Of a stretch of 64,000 bases of DNA, positions 54,601 through 63,074 are shown piece after piece. The DNA is from Streblospio benedicti (lineage: Eukaryota; Annelida; Polychaeta; Spionida; Spionidae). Each line of letters starts with the position of its first letter. The first letter of the stretch is position 1. The position numbers and the translations under genes are program-made. The stretch covers positions 48,062,491 to 48,126,490 of the forward strand of contig CM032660.1 of NCBI GenBank assembly GCA_019095985.1. The letters are read 5' to 3'. The notes beneath the pieces are model-generated. The model was given only the letters and a program-made list of their open reading frames with translations. It made no database searches and was not told the DNA's origin.

Positions 54601-57600
54601 TCTCACCATGAATTTCCAACACTGCTAGGATAGTTTATTATGATACAGAATACAACTACAATACAATTTCCAGTATACCGAATAATGTCTAACTACATAA
54701 TTGAGATATTGTTTAGACTAATGTCATCTCTCAGCACTTTATCTCAGGCCAAAATGTGAATGATATTGTACATACAATTTTTGCCATTTATGATTTTAAG
54801 ACATAAATTTACCTGTTGACGATGAGAAAGTATCAGGAGCCTTTCGACATAACGTTGTATTTTCATTATCTTCCCCTAAAAATATGGCAAAACTTTTTCT
54901 TAATATTATGCATGCTGAACTTTTTTAACAATTTTTTGTCATATCTAGCTATCACAAAAATATTTTTTTTCTACAAATATTTATCTAATCATATAGCTTT
55001 TGAACATGGAATCATTAATACCGGTACAATGCACCAGGTATAACATGCAAATGCTCTAATCATATAGTATAGATATAGACAAAACCGGGTGAGTGAATAT
55101 GAATTATGTTATCAGGTGAGTTCTTGGGGCGTATCACGGCGAGCCCGAAGGGCAAACATGATGCGCCAGAAGAACAAATCCTGATAAGATAATTCATGTT
55201 ACACAACGAGCCGGGTTTTGTATTTATCATTCTTTTCAGAACAATTACAACACTGTTTTAAAAAATGTGAAAAAGTAGTCCGGCTGAGTACAAGCATGAT
55301 AACCATAGCATCACCCATGTTCGAACAGGGGTGATAACCCTCTCCGGGTTATCGGATACTTCAGGATCATGATAACCAATGAAATTGCAGTGAAAAAGAA
55401 TGATAAATGCAACAGCTATTAATAAAACACAATATCATATCAAATATAGAGGAAATTAGCAAAAGAAAGTATTGGAAATAACAATCATGTCCCTTGGTGC
55501 ATATATCTAAACAGAAGGAAATAAATTCAGAAAACATGAAAGAAAGTAATAAAATTTAACCAAGAAATTAAATTCTAAAACAGAAATGTTCAAAACATTG
55601 TATTGCTTTAGTCAATCTGTCACATGCATAGTCAAATCCATGTTAAATAGCCAGATAACAAAATATTCAAAGCTGTTTGTGATTATCACAGCCACACCAT
55701 TCCAGTCTTTCCCACCAGAATGAAAAGTACCCAATTAAATGAAGAAGGAATCATTGAAACTATAAGTTGTTGTGTGGTAGAAATAGCATTTAAACTAGAT
55801 GTGCGATAGATATTACATATCGGTGGCAAAAATTTGGTTTATAAGGTCATGCGACACACCACGCCGTAACCCAGGGTCTGGACAATACCCCAGGGTGCTG
55901 TGAAATGCACACCCTGGCATGCTGTGAGGCGCCGGTTTCTCCAGCATATCTCTGTGTACTTGGTGACATAACAGCTTTTTACACGATCACAGCATGCCCG
56001 TATTTTTAAGCAAAAAAACACAATATTGTACTCTCTATACACCCAAACTCAGTTTTGCGTTCATTTTGCGGTGATTTTGACTATTTTTGCATCATGAGCA
56101 GGTTATCAAGCATGGAAAACACGAAACAAAATAACAGATTAGACCAAACATGTACAGGTTAAACCATGTATGTATTACACATTTCTGATTTCCAAAGAAT
56201 TTCTCTTTAGGAAGAACAAAAAAGTGGCAAATAGAAACAACACTTGTACATGAAAAACAGACCTTTGACAGCCTTTTGAATTTCATTGGATGACAGTCGA
56301 ATCAACTTAACTACTGGAGATAAATGCTTTCTCATTAAAGTAGAGCTGGTTGCTGCTAGAGAAGCGAAAGGAAGACAAATTAAGACAAATTACATTGTCT
56401 TACACTATGTGTGAGATGTAAAGATGCTGCAGGTATGAAAAATAAAGAAATAATGTATTGGCTAGCTCCTATGGCCACTATTGACGCTTCTTCGCATAAA
56501 TTTTATGATGACAACAACAGCCTTATTATATCTCAGAAAGGCTACAGATACTGTATCATACTAGAATGAAAGCTAATTACCTGAATCAACCAATTTGTTT
56601 TCACTCTGTAACATATGGCAGCTTTGATTTGGAGCACTTTTTTTATCGAATTTGCTAATTAAGTCTGCTACTTTCGCATGTTTTGATTCATCAATTCCAC
56701 ATTCTTCATTTTTTTCAACATGGTTGAGTAAATTATTTGTGTCTTTTACAGTGTTGTTGTGATTTGAACTGCCACTTAGGTTCCCTTGTTCCTTTGGTTT
56801 TCCTTTACCCTCAAGACCCTTTTGAGATTGCCGTAAGCTGTATCTAGTAGATGATTCTGAATCACAATCATTTCTGTCACTTATATCTGGTTGACTTGTT
56901 TTTACGTTATTTACATCAAGCTTTACAATGGGCTGAAAAATTGGTGAGTTTGATAGAGGTTCACACGAGTGATTTGAAATTTGCGATAGCGACATAGGTT
57001 GATTTCCCTTACCCCCATTTCGAGTCAGGCATTGCCTTCTCTTTTTGACGGAATTTTCTTCTAGTATACTTTCACAATGTCTCTTGCTGCTTTTGTGTTT
57101 GATGCATTCAACATTCCTCCCATTTGCATTATCATCTGTTTGACTTTTGAAACAGGAAAAACAAGCAATACCATTTTGATTGACATCCTGAATGTCATTA
57201 TCAATCACTTTCTTCGTTTTATCCACAACTTCTGTTTTTGAATTTGTTACGCTGTAGAATTTTCTAATGTCGTGAGATTTTACAGAACTAGGAGATCCTT
57301 TTGAAACTCGAGATTGTCTAAGTCTTTTTGGTGTTGTAGAGATTCCAGAAGGCGTTAATCTTTTCAAGGTATTGCTTGGAAAAGTTTGAGAGAGTGGACT
57401 ACATGGCACACTCTCATTTGCAGCTTGATTTCTAATTACATCCAACTCACCATTATCCAAAACACCATCACCTGAATTTGTTTTTGAAATGGATAGCTTT
57501 TTAGTTGTTGCCGAAACACCCATTCTTGGTAGCTTACTTGGTGTGTCGAGCAAGGTCTTCTGTCTAGTTGTCAATGATGGAGCACTGGTTGGTTTTGCTA

Positions 57601-59714
57601 GGGTTGGTTGTGAAGACAAATATTGAATTAGTTCCAGAGATAATCGATCATATGAAGTGTAACCACTGTCACCAACCTTTTTAACAGTTTGACTAGAAGA
57701 TAAAGATTCATCAACAAATTTTTCATCACAATCAATTAACGCACATTTGTCTACTCTTTTTTGCTCATCCATTTGACGTAGCTTGCTTGGTTGTTTATAC
57801 TCTGTATTAACAATTGTCACTGCATTTGACGAATTTACTGTGGATACTTTAATGTCCTTGGGTAATCTTCTTGCACATTTATCGGTATGCTTTTCCTGAT
57901 TTGGAACACATGCTTTCAATGAATTATTGGTGCTTGGAATTTCAGATTTATGGGGAACATTTCTGTTCAATGCAGACCCATTATAAGTAGATAGTGCACA
58001 ATGTTTTTGAACGAGTTGTGGAGCTGATTTTAGTGGTACTGTCTGCTTTACAATATAGAGTCTTGGGTCTGGAGGAGGATCCTACGAAATGAAATACAAA
58101 CGTTTGTCAACATTTGTGATAGAAAAAAATATGTATTCACATAAGGATATATTGTTACATTCTTCTACTGATATCTGATATATCTCTGATATCAAGAGAG
58201 TACAATAGCAGGTCCAGTTCTTTTTTTAAGGAGGGGTGCATTTAAAGATTCTAATGGGTTTCGTATATGCCATCAATAGCAAATATAAAAAAAAGCCATA
58301 AAAATAAAATATTTTGGTAGAAAAAGGGTTGGCATCTCCTTGCATACACCCTCTCCTAGCCCCCACCTAGATCTGTCTATGCTGCAGAGTTATATGGTAA
58401 ACTGTTTTAAGTCTCATAAAAGTAACTTGATATATGGTCACTAACCTTAAGCAGGTACTCGCCAATATACACAGGATCAAGACACATAACTCCATGCTTG
58501 ACAAGTTCAGAAACTCTTCCAGCATTATTTTCATCCACGAAGATGTGTGTAACACAGCGGGCAATTTCTTTGACAGATTCGTTTTGAAAGTGAGGTGATA
58601 ATTCTCCTACCCTGGCATCTCCAAGGCGCAATAACCTACGAGAAAGTATGTGTACCAAAATGTATTTCAAAATGTTCATAATAGTCATCATTTGTATAAT
58701 CAACTGGATATATAAAATGAATGCACTTCGGAGACTAAGAATTTTAAGCATAAGTTAGAACAGCTGCAAATGACAGTTAAGAACTTATATAGAACTAGCT
58801 GTCTACCCGGCGCTGCTTGGGTTGAAACAGAAATTCGGAACACATCCCTCCTCATCCTTCCCTCTGTCCCCCATCCCGTACAATAGTTCCCGCCAGAATA
58901 CAGGTCTGGGACAGATTAAACACACCTCCATCACCTTCCTCTACACACTACATATATAGGCAATGATTGATCCTTCTGTTAAAGTATGTGTTGTTCATAT
59001 TTATGTATTAAATTAGTTATTTGTTCTTGATTTGTTCATTCATATATTGTTAGCAATTATTTTGGGATTATTTCTAATTTTAATTATTTATTAATGTTAT
59101 GATTAATATTATTTATTTATTTATTAATATTTTTATTTATGAGTCACAATGGACCCCTTTAAATGTTAGCATTTACAAAATCATTGTCTTTGTTGCTAAC
59201 AAAGCAAATGTTTACTTAGTAACCAAGTTACAGCTGTGAAGTTTAAGTTTAAGAAATTATTTATTATTTTTATTTGTTACACTGTTCCCCAAAAGTGGTA
59301 ATTGTTACAATTATTTATTTACACTTACTGTATTATTATTTAATTATTTGCACTTAATTTTACTGTTGTTTACTGCTGTTTGAAACATATATTGCTAATG
59401 TTCAATTGTTTATTTGTTATCATCTCTAATATCTGTGATGATTTTTAATGATTTTTATTGTAGTTTTACCGACTTATTATTAAAGGCATAAATTGCAACA
59501 AGTTGTCGAGTTATTCACTCAATGGACAGTTACACCTAACATTCCTCCCACCAGCTACTGCTACCCTTGGTAAACACGTGCAGAATAGATCAATTGTTCC
59601 ACCCTCGCCTACCCTTCCTTCTGCCTTCACTACCCTCTTCTCCCCACATCACTCTCTACCTTATCACCCTCTTAACAGGTCCAGAACAGACTAAATGCAT
59701 ATCCATCACCACCT

Positions 59715-59764
<50 letters not shown>

Positions 59765-60578
59765 GGATTGAAAAGGATAAGATCTGGAACAGATTAAATG
59801 CTCCTCCCTTCCTCACCATCAACCCCCCCCCCCCCCCCCCCACCCACCCCATATGAACACACACACCCTTTTTGCCACCAACCCTCCACAAAACAGGTCC
59901 GGAACCTCGTCTGTGATAATACTTGTGACGTGCAACACGTGTGACGTGCAACGTATATACAAACGTTTATCATATTACGTACGTTTTACGTACATATGCA
60001 CTGGAAACAGCATAACAAAGATGCTGTGAAATACTTTATTCTTCTATTCTAATAGTAACAAAGAATAGATTTGGTTTGAAATGTAGATTAAAACGACCAC
60101 CAAGTTGTCCTGGTTGTACATACATAATTTAGAGTGTGTACTATGTAATCTACCGTATACGACCATCCAAGCTGCCAGGGCCGTTAAATTGAAATTTTCT
60201 AAAACTGCGGGGGTGGACTGTTACACGAGAGTGCAGTTACTACATAATTCTTAAGGACATTTAAGAAAAAGAGGGGGGAGGGCTGTTACACGAGGGTGGG
60301 CGCATGGATGGTCGTATACGGTATATACATTATTTACCTTTTGTAAACATTTTTCTTGGCTTGCTGATCCACTAACATGGCAGCAATCCATCCAAAAAAT
60401 GGTCCTGTTCTATAAGTAGCTCTGTGAAGTCGCCACGTTTGAGGTGCACTTAGGTATTCATGAACGCTTTCCGGGCTAAGATTCTTGAGAGAAATGGACC
60501 ATTCATACTTATCTTCAGGTAACCATCGATTAGCCACGACACTTTCCGTAATATAATTATAATGCAAGAGCCATTTCC
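48529..60578 (-). CDS. SLF1: SLF1 (SMC5-SMC6 localisation factor 1), intron-bearing locus, partial
   Basis: Fifteen exons on the minus strand encode, in order, tandem BRCT-type domains (exons 1-2), a long Ser/Asn/Lys-rich linker (exon 3), a helical repeat region (exons 6-13) and ankyrin repeats (exons 14-16). This is the architecture of SLF1/ANKRD32, whose N-terminal BRCT pair binds RAD18 and which, with SLF2, brings the SMC5-SMC6 complex to damaged chromatin in the nucleus. Exon 1 segments such as RWLPEDKYEW match the vertebrate pattern RWLDETTYEW. The first coding exon lies upstream and was not found. Compared with the retrocopy at 7370-11307, an 81-bp exon between 53798 and 53551 is missing, exon 5 and exon 16 each have one extra base, and all exons after 48529 (~190 codons) are absent. 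It may be a decaying duplicate, or the differences may be assembly errors. Confidence 0.9.
48970..49128 (-). CDS. SLF1: SLF1 exon 15 (ankyrin repeat)
   Basis: Acceptor tctattttag, donor CAAG|GTATAT, 159 bp, phase 1 to 1. It encodes VQELLQIPGINVNKGDNFGW, TPLHEACNHGNLDCVC-like ankyrin sequence and a RPPRTISAYFKQ linker. Confidence 0.85.
49255..49737. mobile_element. palindromic MITE with a nested insertion, in an SLF1 intron
   Basis: Long inverted repeat: left ATTCCTTTCTCAGAACCATG and right CATGGTTATGAGAAAGGAAT. Further in are GCTGTTGTCTCAACAGTGTT and AACATTGTTGAGACAACAGC, then GGAGGTTTG / CAAACCTCC arms meeting near 49560. The left arm is split by about 115 bp (49287-49415) flanked by ATGATTTTTACCTG and ATGATTTTTAACTG, a likely 14-bp target duplication. 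The inserted piece itself holds an inverted repeat (TTATCTGCT...AGCAGATAA). Confidence 0.7.
49808..49962 (-). CDS. SLF1: SLF1 exon 14 (start of ankyrin repeats)
   Basis: Acceptor gtttttttcag, donor GAAAG|GTATGG, 155 bp, phase 2 to 1. It encodes VHSSPSVKVGMNDKALKKKM, then the first ankyrin repeat NGETPLHVACKKNNVMK. Confidence 0.88.
50478..50745 (-). CDS. SLF1: SLF1 exon 13
   Basis: Acceptor atatttgtcag, donor TTTGCC|GTACGT, 268 bp, phase 1 to 2. It encodes NLSEDNENLATLLKSTSLPW, FYIDKLAPPRYRDLSMPPSM and IVSRYFYLLPPTESE. Confidence 0.88.
50878..51019 (-). CDS. SLF1: SLF1 exon 12
   Basis: Acceptor attatttacag, donor GTCTCAC|GTAATA, 142 bp, phase 0 to 1. It encodes IVEMLQSLIGILGESSLHAD and QKAKLLTKELAYWVS. 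Confidence 0.88.
51240..51411 (-). CDS. SLF1: SLF1 exon 11
   Basis: Acceptor tatttttag, donor ATGAAC|GTAAGA, 172 bp, phase 2 to 0. It encodes IKQYQRHRDKLKKTKPCLFA, MGTLSMGCMNNRCNELFNFL and EAIQLKPFSMN. It has TTGAAAAAG where the retrocopy has one more base. Confidence 0.88.
51700..52475 (-). repeat. dispersed ACCCGGCGTTGCTCGGGTTG-type repeat, copy 1
   Basis: On the minus strand it starts AACTAGCTGTTTACCCGGCG, followed by internally repeated modules with ACAGGTCTG...CACCTCCATCAC, over several hundred bp. The same sequence occurs on the plus strand at 58795-58960. It lies in the SLF1 intron between exons 10 and 11. Family not identified. Confidence 0.65.
52535..52639 (-). CDS. SLF1: SLF1 exon 10
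   Basis: Acceptor ggtttatag, donor GGCATA|GTAAGT, 105 bp, phase 2 to 2. It encodes GCLQSEDLETQRKNRLALQF, then VVAIFESDFHIYMA. Confidence 0.88.
52919..53091 (-). CDS. SLF1: SLF1 exon 9
   Basis: Acceptor atttttcag, donor CATTAG|GTTTGT, 173 bp, phase 0 to 2. It encodes KGDSPSTSQRAADILHSILD and ALVQMYAAVLRQPEQ; identical in the retrocopy over its length by eye. Confidence 0.88.
53384..53551 (-). CDS. SLF1: SLF1 exon 8 (helical repeats)
   Basis: Acceptor cttttttttag, donor GTGATG|GTAAGA, 168 bp, phase 0 to 0. It encodes ETKPSYEMSLPYTNLFNACF and YLAALDILESSLSS, alpha-helical. It is numbered 8 because the retrocopy shows an exon 7 that this locus lacks. Confidence 0.88.
53798..54150 (-). CDS. SLF1: SLF1 exon 6
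   Basis: Acceptor aaaatttcag, donor GTGGGC|GTAAGT, 353 bp, phase 1 to 0. It encodes SRKKTIRNLSKAMSLYKLNA, a linker, and DSIDDSHWTTISVKDAIRKL. In the retrocopy the following sequence is an 81-bp exon (9177-9257) that is absent from the intron downstream of this exon. Confidence 0.88.
54187..54624. mobile_element. 438-bp hAT-like MITE
   Basis: Perfect 13-bp terminal inverted repeats, CAGTGTTGGAAAT and ATTTCCAACACTG. The flanks CTTGGAT and CTAGGAT agree at six of seven positions, close to the 8-bp duplication expected of hAT elements. Each end has a sub-terminal hairpin (GGGCAAGTAAC...GTTACTTGCCC). It lies 36 bp upstream of the SLF1 exon 6 acceptor. Confidence 0.8.
54813..54876 (-). CDS. SLF1: SLF1 exon 5, with one extra G relative to the retrocopy
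   Basis: Acceptor atttttag, donor CAACAG|GTAAAT. It encodes EDNENTTLCRK; the intended continuation is APDTFSSST. The exon is 64 bp where the phases of exons 4 and 6 need 63; the retrocopy has GG where this copy has GGG (54839-54841 region). This either breaks the frame or is a homopolymer error. Confidence 0.82.
55065..55412. mobile_element. multi-hairpin MITE-like element
   Basis: A hairpin with arms ACAAAACCGGG...GAATTATGTTATCAGG and CCTGATAAGATAATTCATGT...CCGGGTTTTGT (55065-55222) is followed by a second unit bordered by TTTATCATTCTTTT and AAAGAATGATAAA (55223-55408). Non-coding, in the SLF1 intron between exons 4 and 5. Exact borders and target duplication are uncertain. Confidence 0.55.
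56263..56355 (-). CDS. SLF1: SLF1 exon 4
   Basis: Acceptor cttctctag, donor CAAAG|GTCTGT, 93 bp, phase 1 to 1. It encodes STLMRKHLSPVVKLIRLSSN, then EIQKAVK. The retrocopy confirms both edges. Confidence 0.88.
56581..58081 (-). CDS. SLF1: SLF1 exon 3 (long linker, alternative 5' splice site)
   Basis: A 1501-bp exon from tttcgtag|GATCC to GATTCAG|GTAATT encodes a Ser/Thr/Asn/Lys-rich, probably disordered linker with short basic patches (SNTLKRLTPSGISTTPKRLR) and a CFSCF motif. An internal donor GGGG|GTAAGG at 57013/57012 would shorten it to 1069 bp. The retrocopy was made from that short form. The 432-bp difference is a multiple of three, so both forms keep frame. Confidence 0.9.
58446..58635 (-). 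CDS. SLF1: SLF1 exon 2 (BRCT domain)
   Basis: Acceptor ttctcgtag, donor CTTAAG|GTTAGT, phase 2 to 0. It encodes LLRLGDARVGELSPHF, CVTHIFVDENNAGRV and CLDPVYIGEYLLK, completing the second BRCT-type domain (the VTHIF and PVYIGEYLL strands fit the family). Confidence 0.88.
58795..58960 (+). repeat. dispersed ACCCGGCG-type repeat, copy 2
   Basis: Starts ACTAGCTGTCTACCCGGCGC and matches copy 1 (51700-52475) in the opposite orientation. Related C-rich modules resume at about 59515-59940 after an AT-rich stretch, which suggests a later insertion split the copy. Confidence 0.6.
58961..59514. other. AT-rich intron segment
   Basis: TTATTTATT-rich, no coding or repeat family recognised. It probably separates two halves of the dispersed repeat. 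Confidence 0.35.
59717..59761 (+). repeat. (CTG)15 microsatellite in an SLF1 intron
   Basis: Fifteen uninterrupted CTG units on the plus strand (CAG in the sense of the SLF1 transcript), followed 60 bp later by a 19-C run (59823-59841). Located between SLF1 exons 1 and 2. Confidence 0.95.
60153..60321 (+). mobile_element. TA-flanked MITE, copy 2
   Basis: CCGTATACGACCATCCA and TGGATGGTCGTATACGG form 17-bp perfect inverted repeats flanked by TA (60151-60152 and 60322-60323). It is the same family as 11727-11889. It ends 17 bp from the SLF1 exon 1 donor. Confidence 0.88.
60338..60578 (-). CDS. SLF1: SLF1 exon 1 of those seen (BRCT domain)
   Basis: Acceptor ttttgtag|GG, donor AAAAG|GTAAAT, phase 1 to 2. 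It encodes GKWLLHYNYITES, RWLPEDKYEWSISL and FFGWIAAMLVDQQ, the end of the first BRCT domain and the start of the second. A MITE ends 17 bp beyond the donor. Confidence 0.88.
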
Positions 60579-60660
60579 CTACAAATTTGTATGAGAACTT
60601 TATGATATTATGCTTCATTGTAGACACATTAATTGATTAAATGTAAAATCCATTATATAT

Positions 60661-61744
60661 GTGTTTCCCAATGCTTGCGGATATATTTTTATACTTCTCT
60701 CTCTCTCACATGTCTTTTTAGCAAGCATATTTCTACCAACGATAGATATAGCTGAAGACAGGTTTTACAACCCTAAGTTTCCATTTGACTATATCAAGTG
60801 GCCCTGGCGGGACTCAAACTCATGACCCCTAGGTTGTGAGACCAGAATGATACCATCATCCCAAGCAGCGAGCTGTTAAAAGGTTACTCGGCTGAACCGA
60901 TGTCTCTGTAACCCCCAGCATACATACTTGGCCTGTTATCATCTCAAACCAGAGGTTGTGGGTTCGATTCCCACTTGAGGACGAAATTTTGGGAAGGGTC
61001 TTATTAGCATTTTTAGTGCTTTTGAATGATATATATGTGTTTCCCAATGCTTGCGGATATATTTTTATACTTCTCACTCTCTCACACGTCTTTTTAGCAA
61101 GCATATTTCTACCAACGATAGATATAGCTGAAGACAGGTTTTTCAACCCTAAGCTTCCATTTGACTATATCAAGTGGCCCTGGCGGGACTCGAACTCACG
61201 ACCCCAAGGTTGTGAGACCAGAATGATACCATCATCCCAAGCAGCGAGCTGTTAAAAGGTTACTCGGCTGAACCGATGTCTCTGTAACCCCCAGCATACA
61301 TACTTGGTCTGTTATCATCTCAACTCCAGAGGTCGTGGGTTCAATCCCACTTGAGGAGAAATTTTGGGAAGGGTCTTATTAGCATTTTAGTGCTTTTGAA
61401 TGATATATATGTGTTTCCCAATGCTTGGGGATATATTTTTTATATTTTCACGTTTTATTTTAGCAAGCATATTTCTACCAACGATAGATATGTGCTGAAG
61501 ACAGGTTTTACAACCCTAAGCTTCCATTTGACTATATCAAGTGGCCCTGGCGGGACTCGAACTCCCGACCCCAAGGTTGTGAGACCAGAATGAAACCATC
61601 ATCCCAAGCAGCGAGCTGTTAAAAGGTTACTCGGCTGAACCGATGTCTCTGTAACCCCCAGCATACATACTTGGTCTGTTATCATCTCAACTCTATCGTT
61701 GGTAGAAATATGCTTGCTAAAAAGACGTGTGAGAGAGAGAGAAG
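60661..61744 (-). repeat. tandem array of a ~375-bp tRNA-like unit, left block
   Basis: About three units with GTGTTTCCCAATGCTTG starts at 60661, 61037 and 61411. Each unit contains two tRNA-like pieces in opposite orientation: GAGTTCGAGTCCCGCCAGGG and GTGGGTTCGAATCCCAC-type B-box/T-arm sequences. Neither folds to a complete tRNA. At about 61692 the orientation flips (TATCGTTGGTAGAAATATGC). The unit appears to be a SINE-derived satellite. Confidence 0.8.
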
Positions 61745-63074
61745 CAGAGTTGCCAACCTCAAATTTTGAAATTTCTGAATCCTGAGGCCAAAATTTCTGA
61801 ATCTTATTAAATATGTATTTTTAACTTATATTTAAATAAGACTATTTTTTAACACTGCTTTGTGTTTAGAAGGGTCAATGGACAGTAAAAATGCACATGA
61901 AAGTGTAATTAACTTGGTTTCAACATATTTGATTAGAAATAAATACGAAGGTTTGGACGATAGTCGTCCTACTTTTTGCGAAAAAACGTTCAAAAGTAAG
62001 GAAAAATCAATGACAAATGTACATGATGTTTTTTAATTTGAACCATTCTATTTTAACTATGTTACATATAGTATGACTGTTCTGAAAGTTATGAAATGAA
62101 TCTTGTTGGACATTTGAAAAAATTAAAGATTTATTTAAAGTGTTTCAAGTCCCAAATTTTGCTGTAATTTATACACTGGATTGCAGAAGAATGCATCACA
62201 TTACAAAAAAAATTGGGGGATACCCCAAACCCCCTGGCACAAGAGGGGGTTACTACTGCCCCACCCCCCTTGGCGCCGTTGGCACACCCTGTAGGCTTCG
62301 CAGAGTCTATTGACACTCAAAATGATACAGGCATGATGTCGAGTTGGAAGAGCACACGGGATGTGCAAATGCGCATTACCTTAGAAAGTCAGTCGTGTAT
62401 AACAATAACAATGCATCTAGTGTCTTCTATCCACCACGAATTTTCAACATATCCATAATTATGTACTTTTGATTTCTCATGCACAATGACAATGTCGTAT
62501 CTACCACTATGTTTGATACTAAAATCACCCAATATCGGGCGTGACGCATACTCTTTTTCTATGCAGTGATGTCATTGTTATTTCTTTTAATACTGTTCCT
62601 TTAATTTTGCAACATTACGTTACTGGAGAGCACAAAAATTAATTAATTTTCAATAATAGTCTCATTTTGACTTTCATATAACGTCAACAGGTCGTGTTGG
62701 TGCATTTCACGACAGCAAGCAGTAGTCTCAATCATCGAGGCTGTCTACCGCATACATCACAGCACACGCAGCCTGGGCTTCATGATCGAGACTAAATCTA
62801 TTTACGACACATCATTTAAATCGAGTGTATTTTTGTGCGCCGGTAAAAGCATATACACGATGCGTAGTTCAATCGAGTACATTCGATAATGGCAGCGCCC
62901 ATATCATGCCATATGCGAAGAAAAATATCAGTATTTTATGGAAAAAAGTACAAGTTTTTATAATATTTGGTCATTTCCCCTGAATTTCGGAATTTCTCAA
63001 TTCCGATCGGAATGATCGGAATCGACTTCATATTTCGGAATGATTCCGAAATTTCGGAATACTTTGCAACTCTG
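61745..63074. mobile_element. 1.33-kb hAT-like non-autonomous element
   Basis: Ends CAGAGTTGCCAACC and TACTTTGCAACTCTG share a terminal CAGAGTTGC inverted repeat and are flanked by GAGAAG on both sides (61739-61744, 63075-63080). The CAGAGTTGC terminus is typical of hAT elements; their duplication is normally 8 bp and could be masked by the GA repeat here. No transposase ORF is seen. Sub-terminal AATTTC/GGAATTTC motifs are repeated at both ends. Confidence 0.7.
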
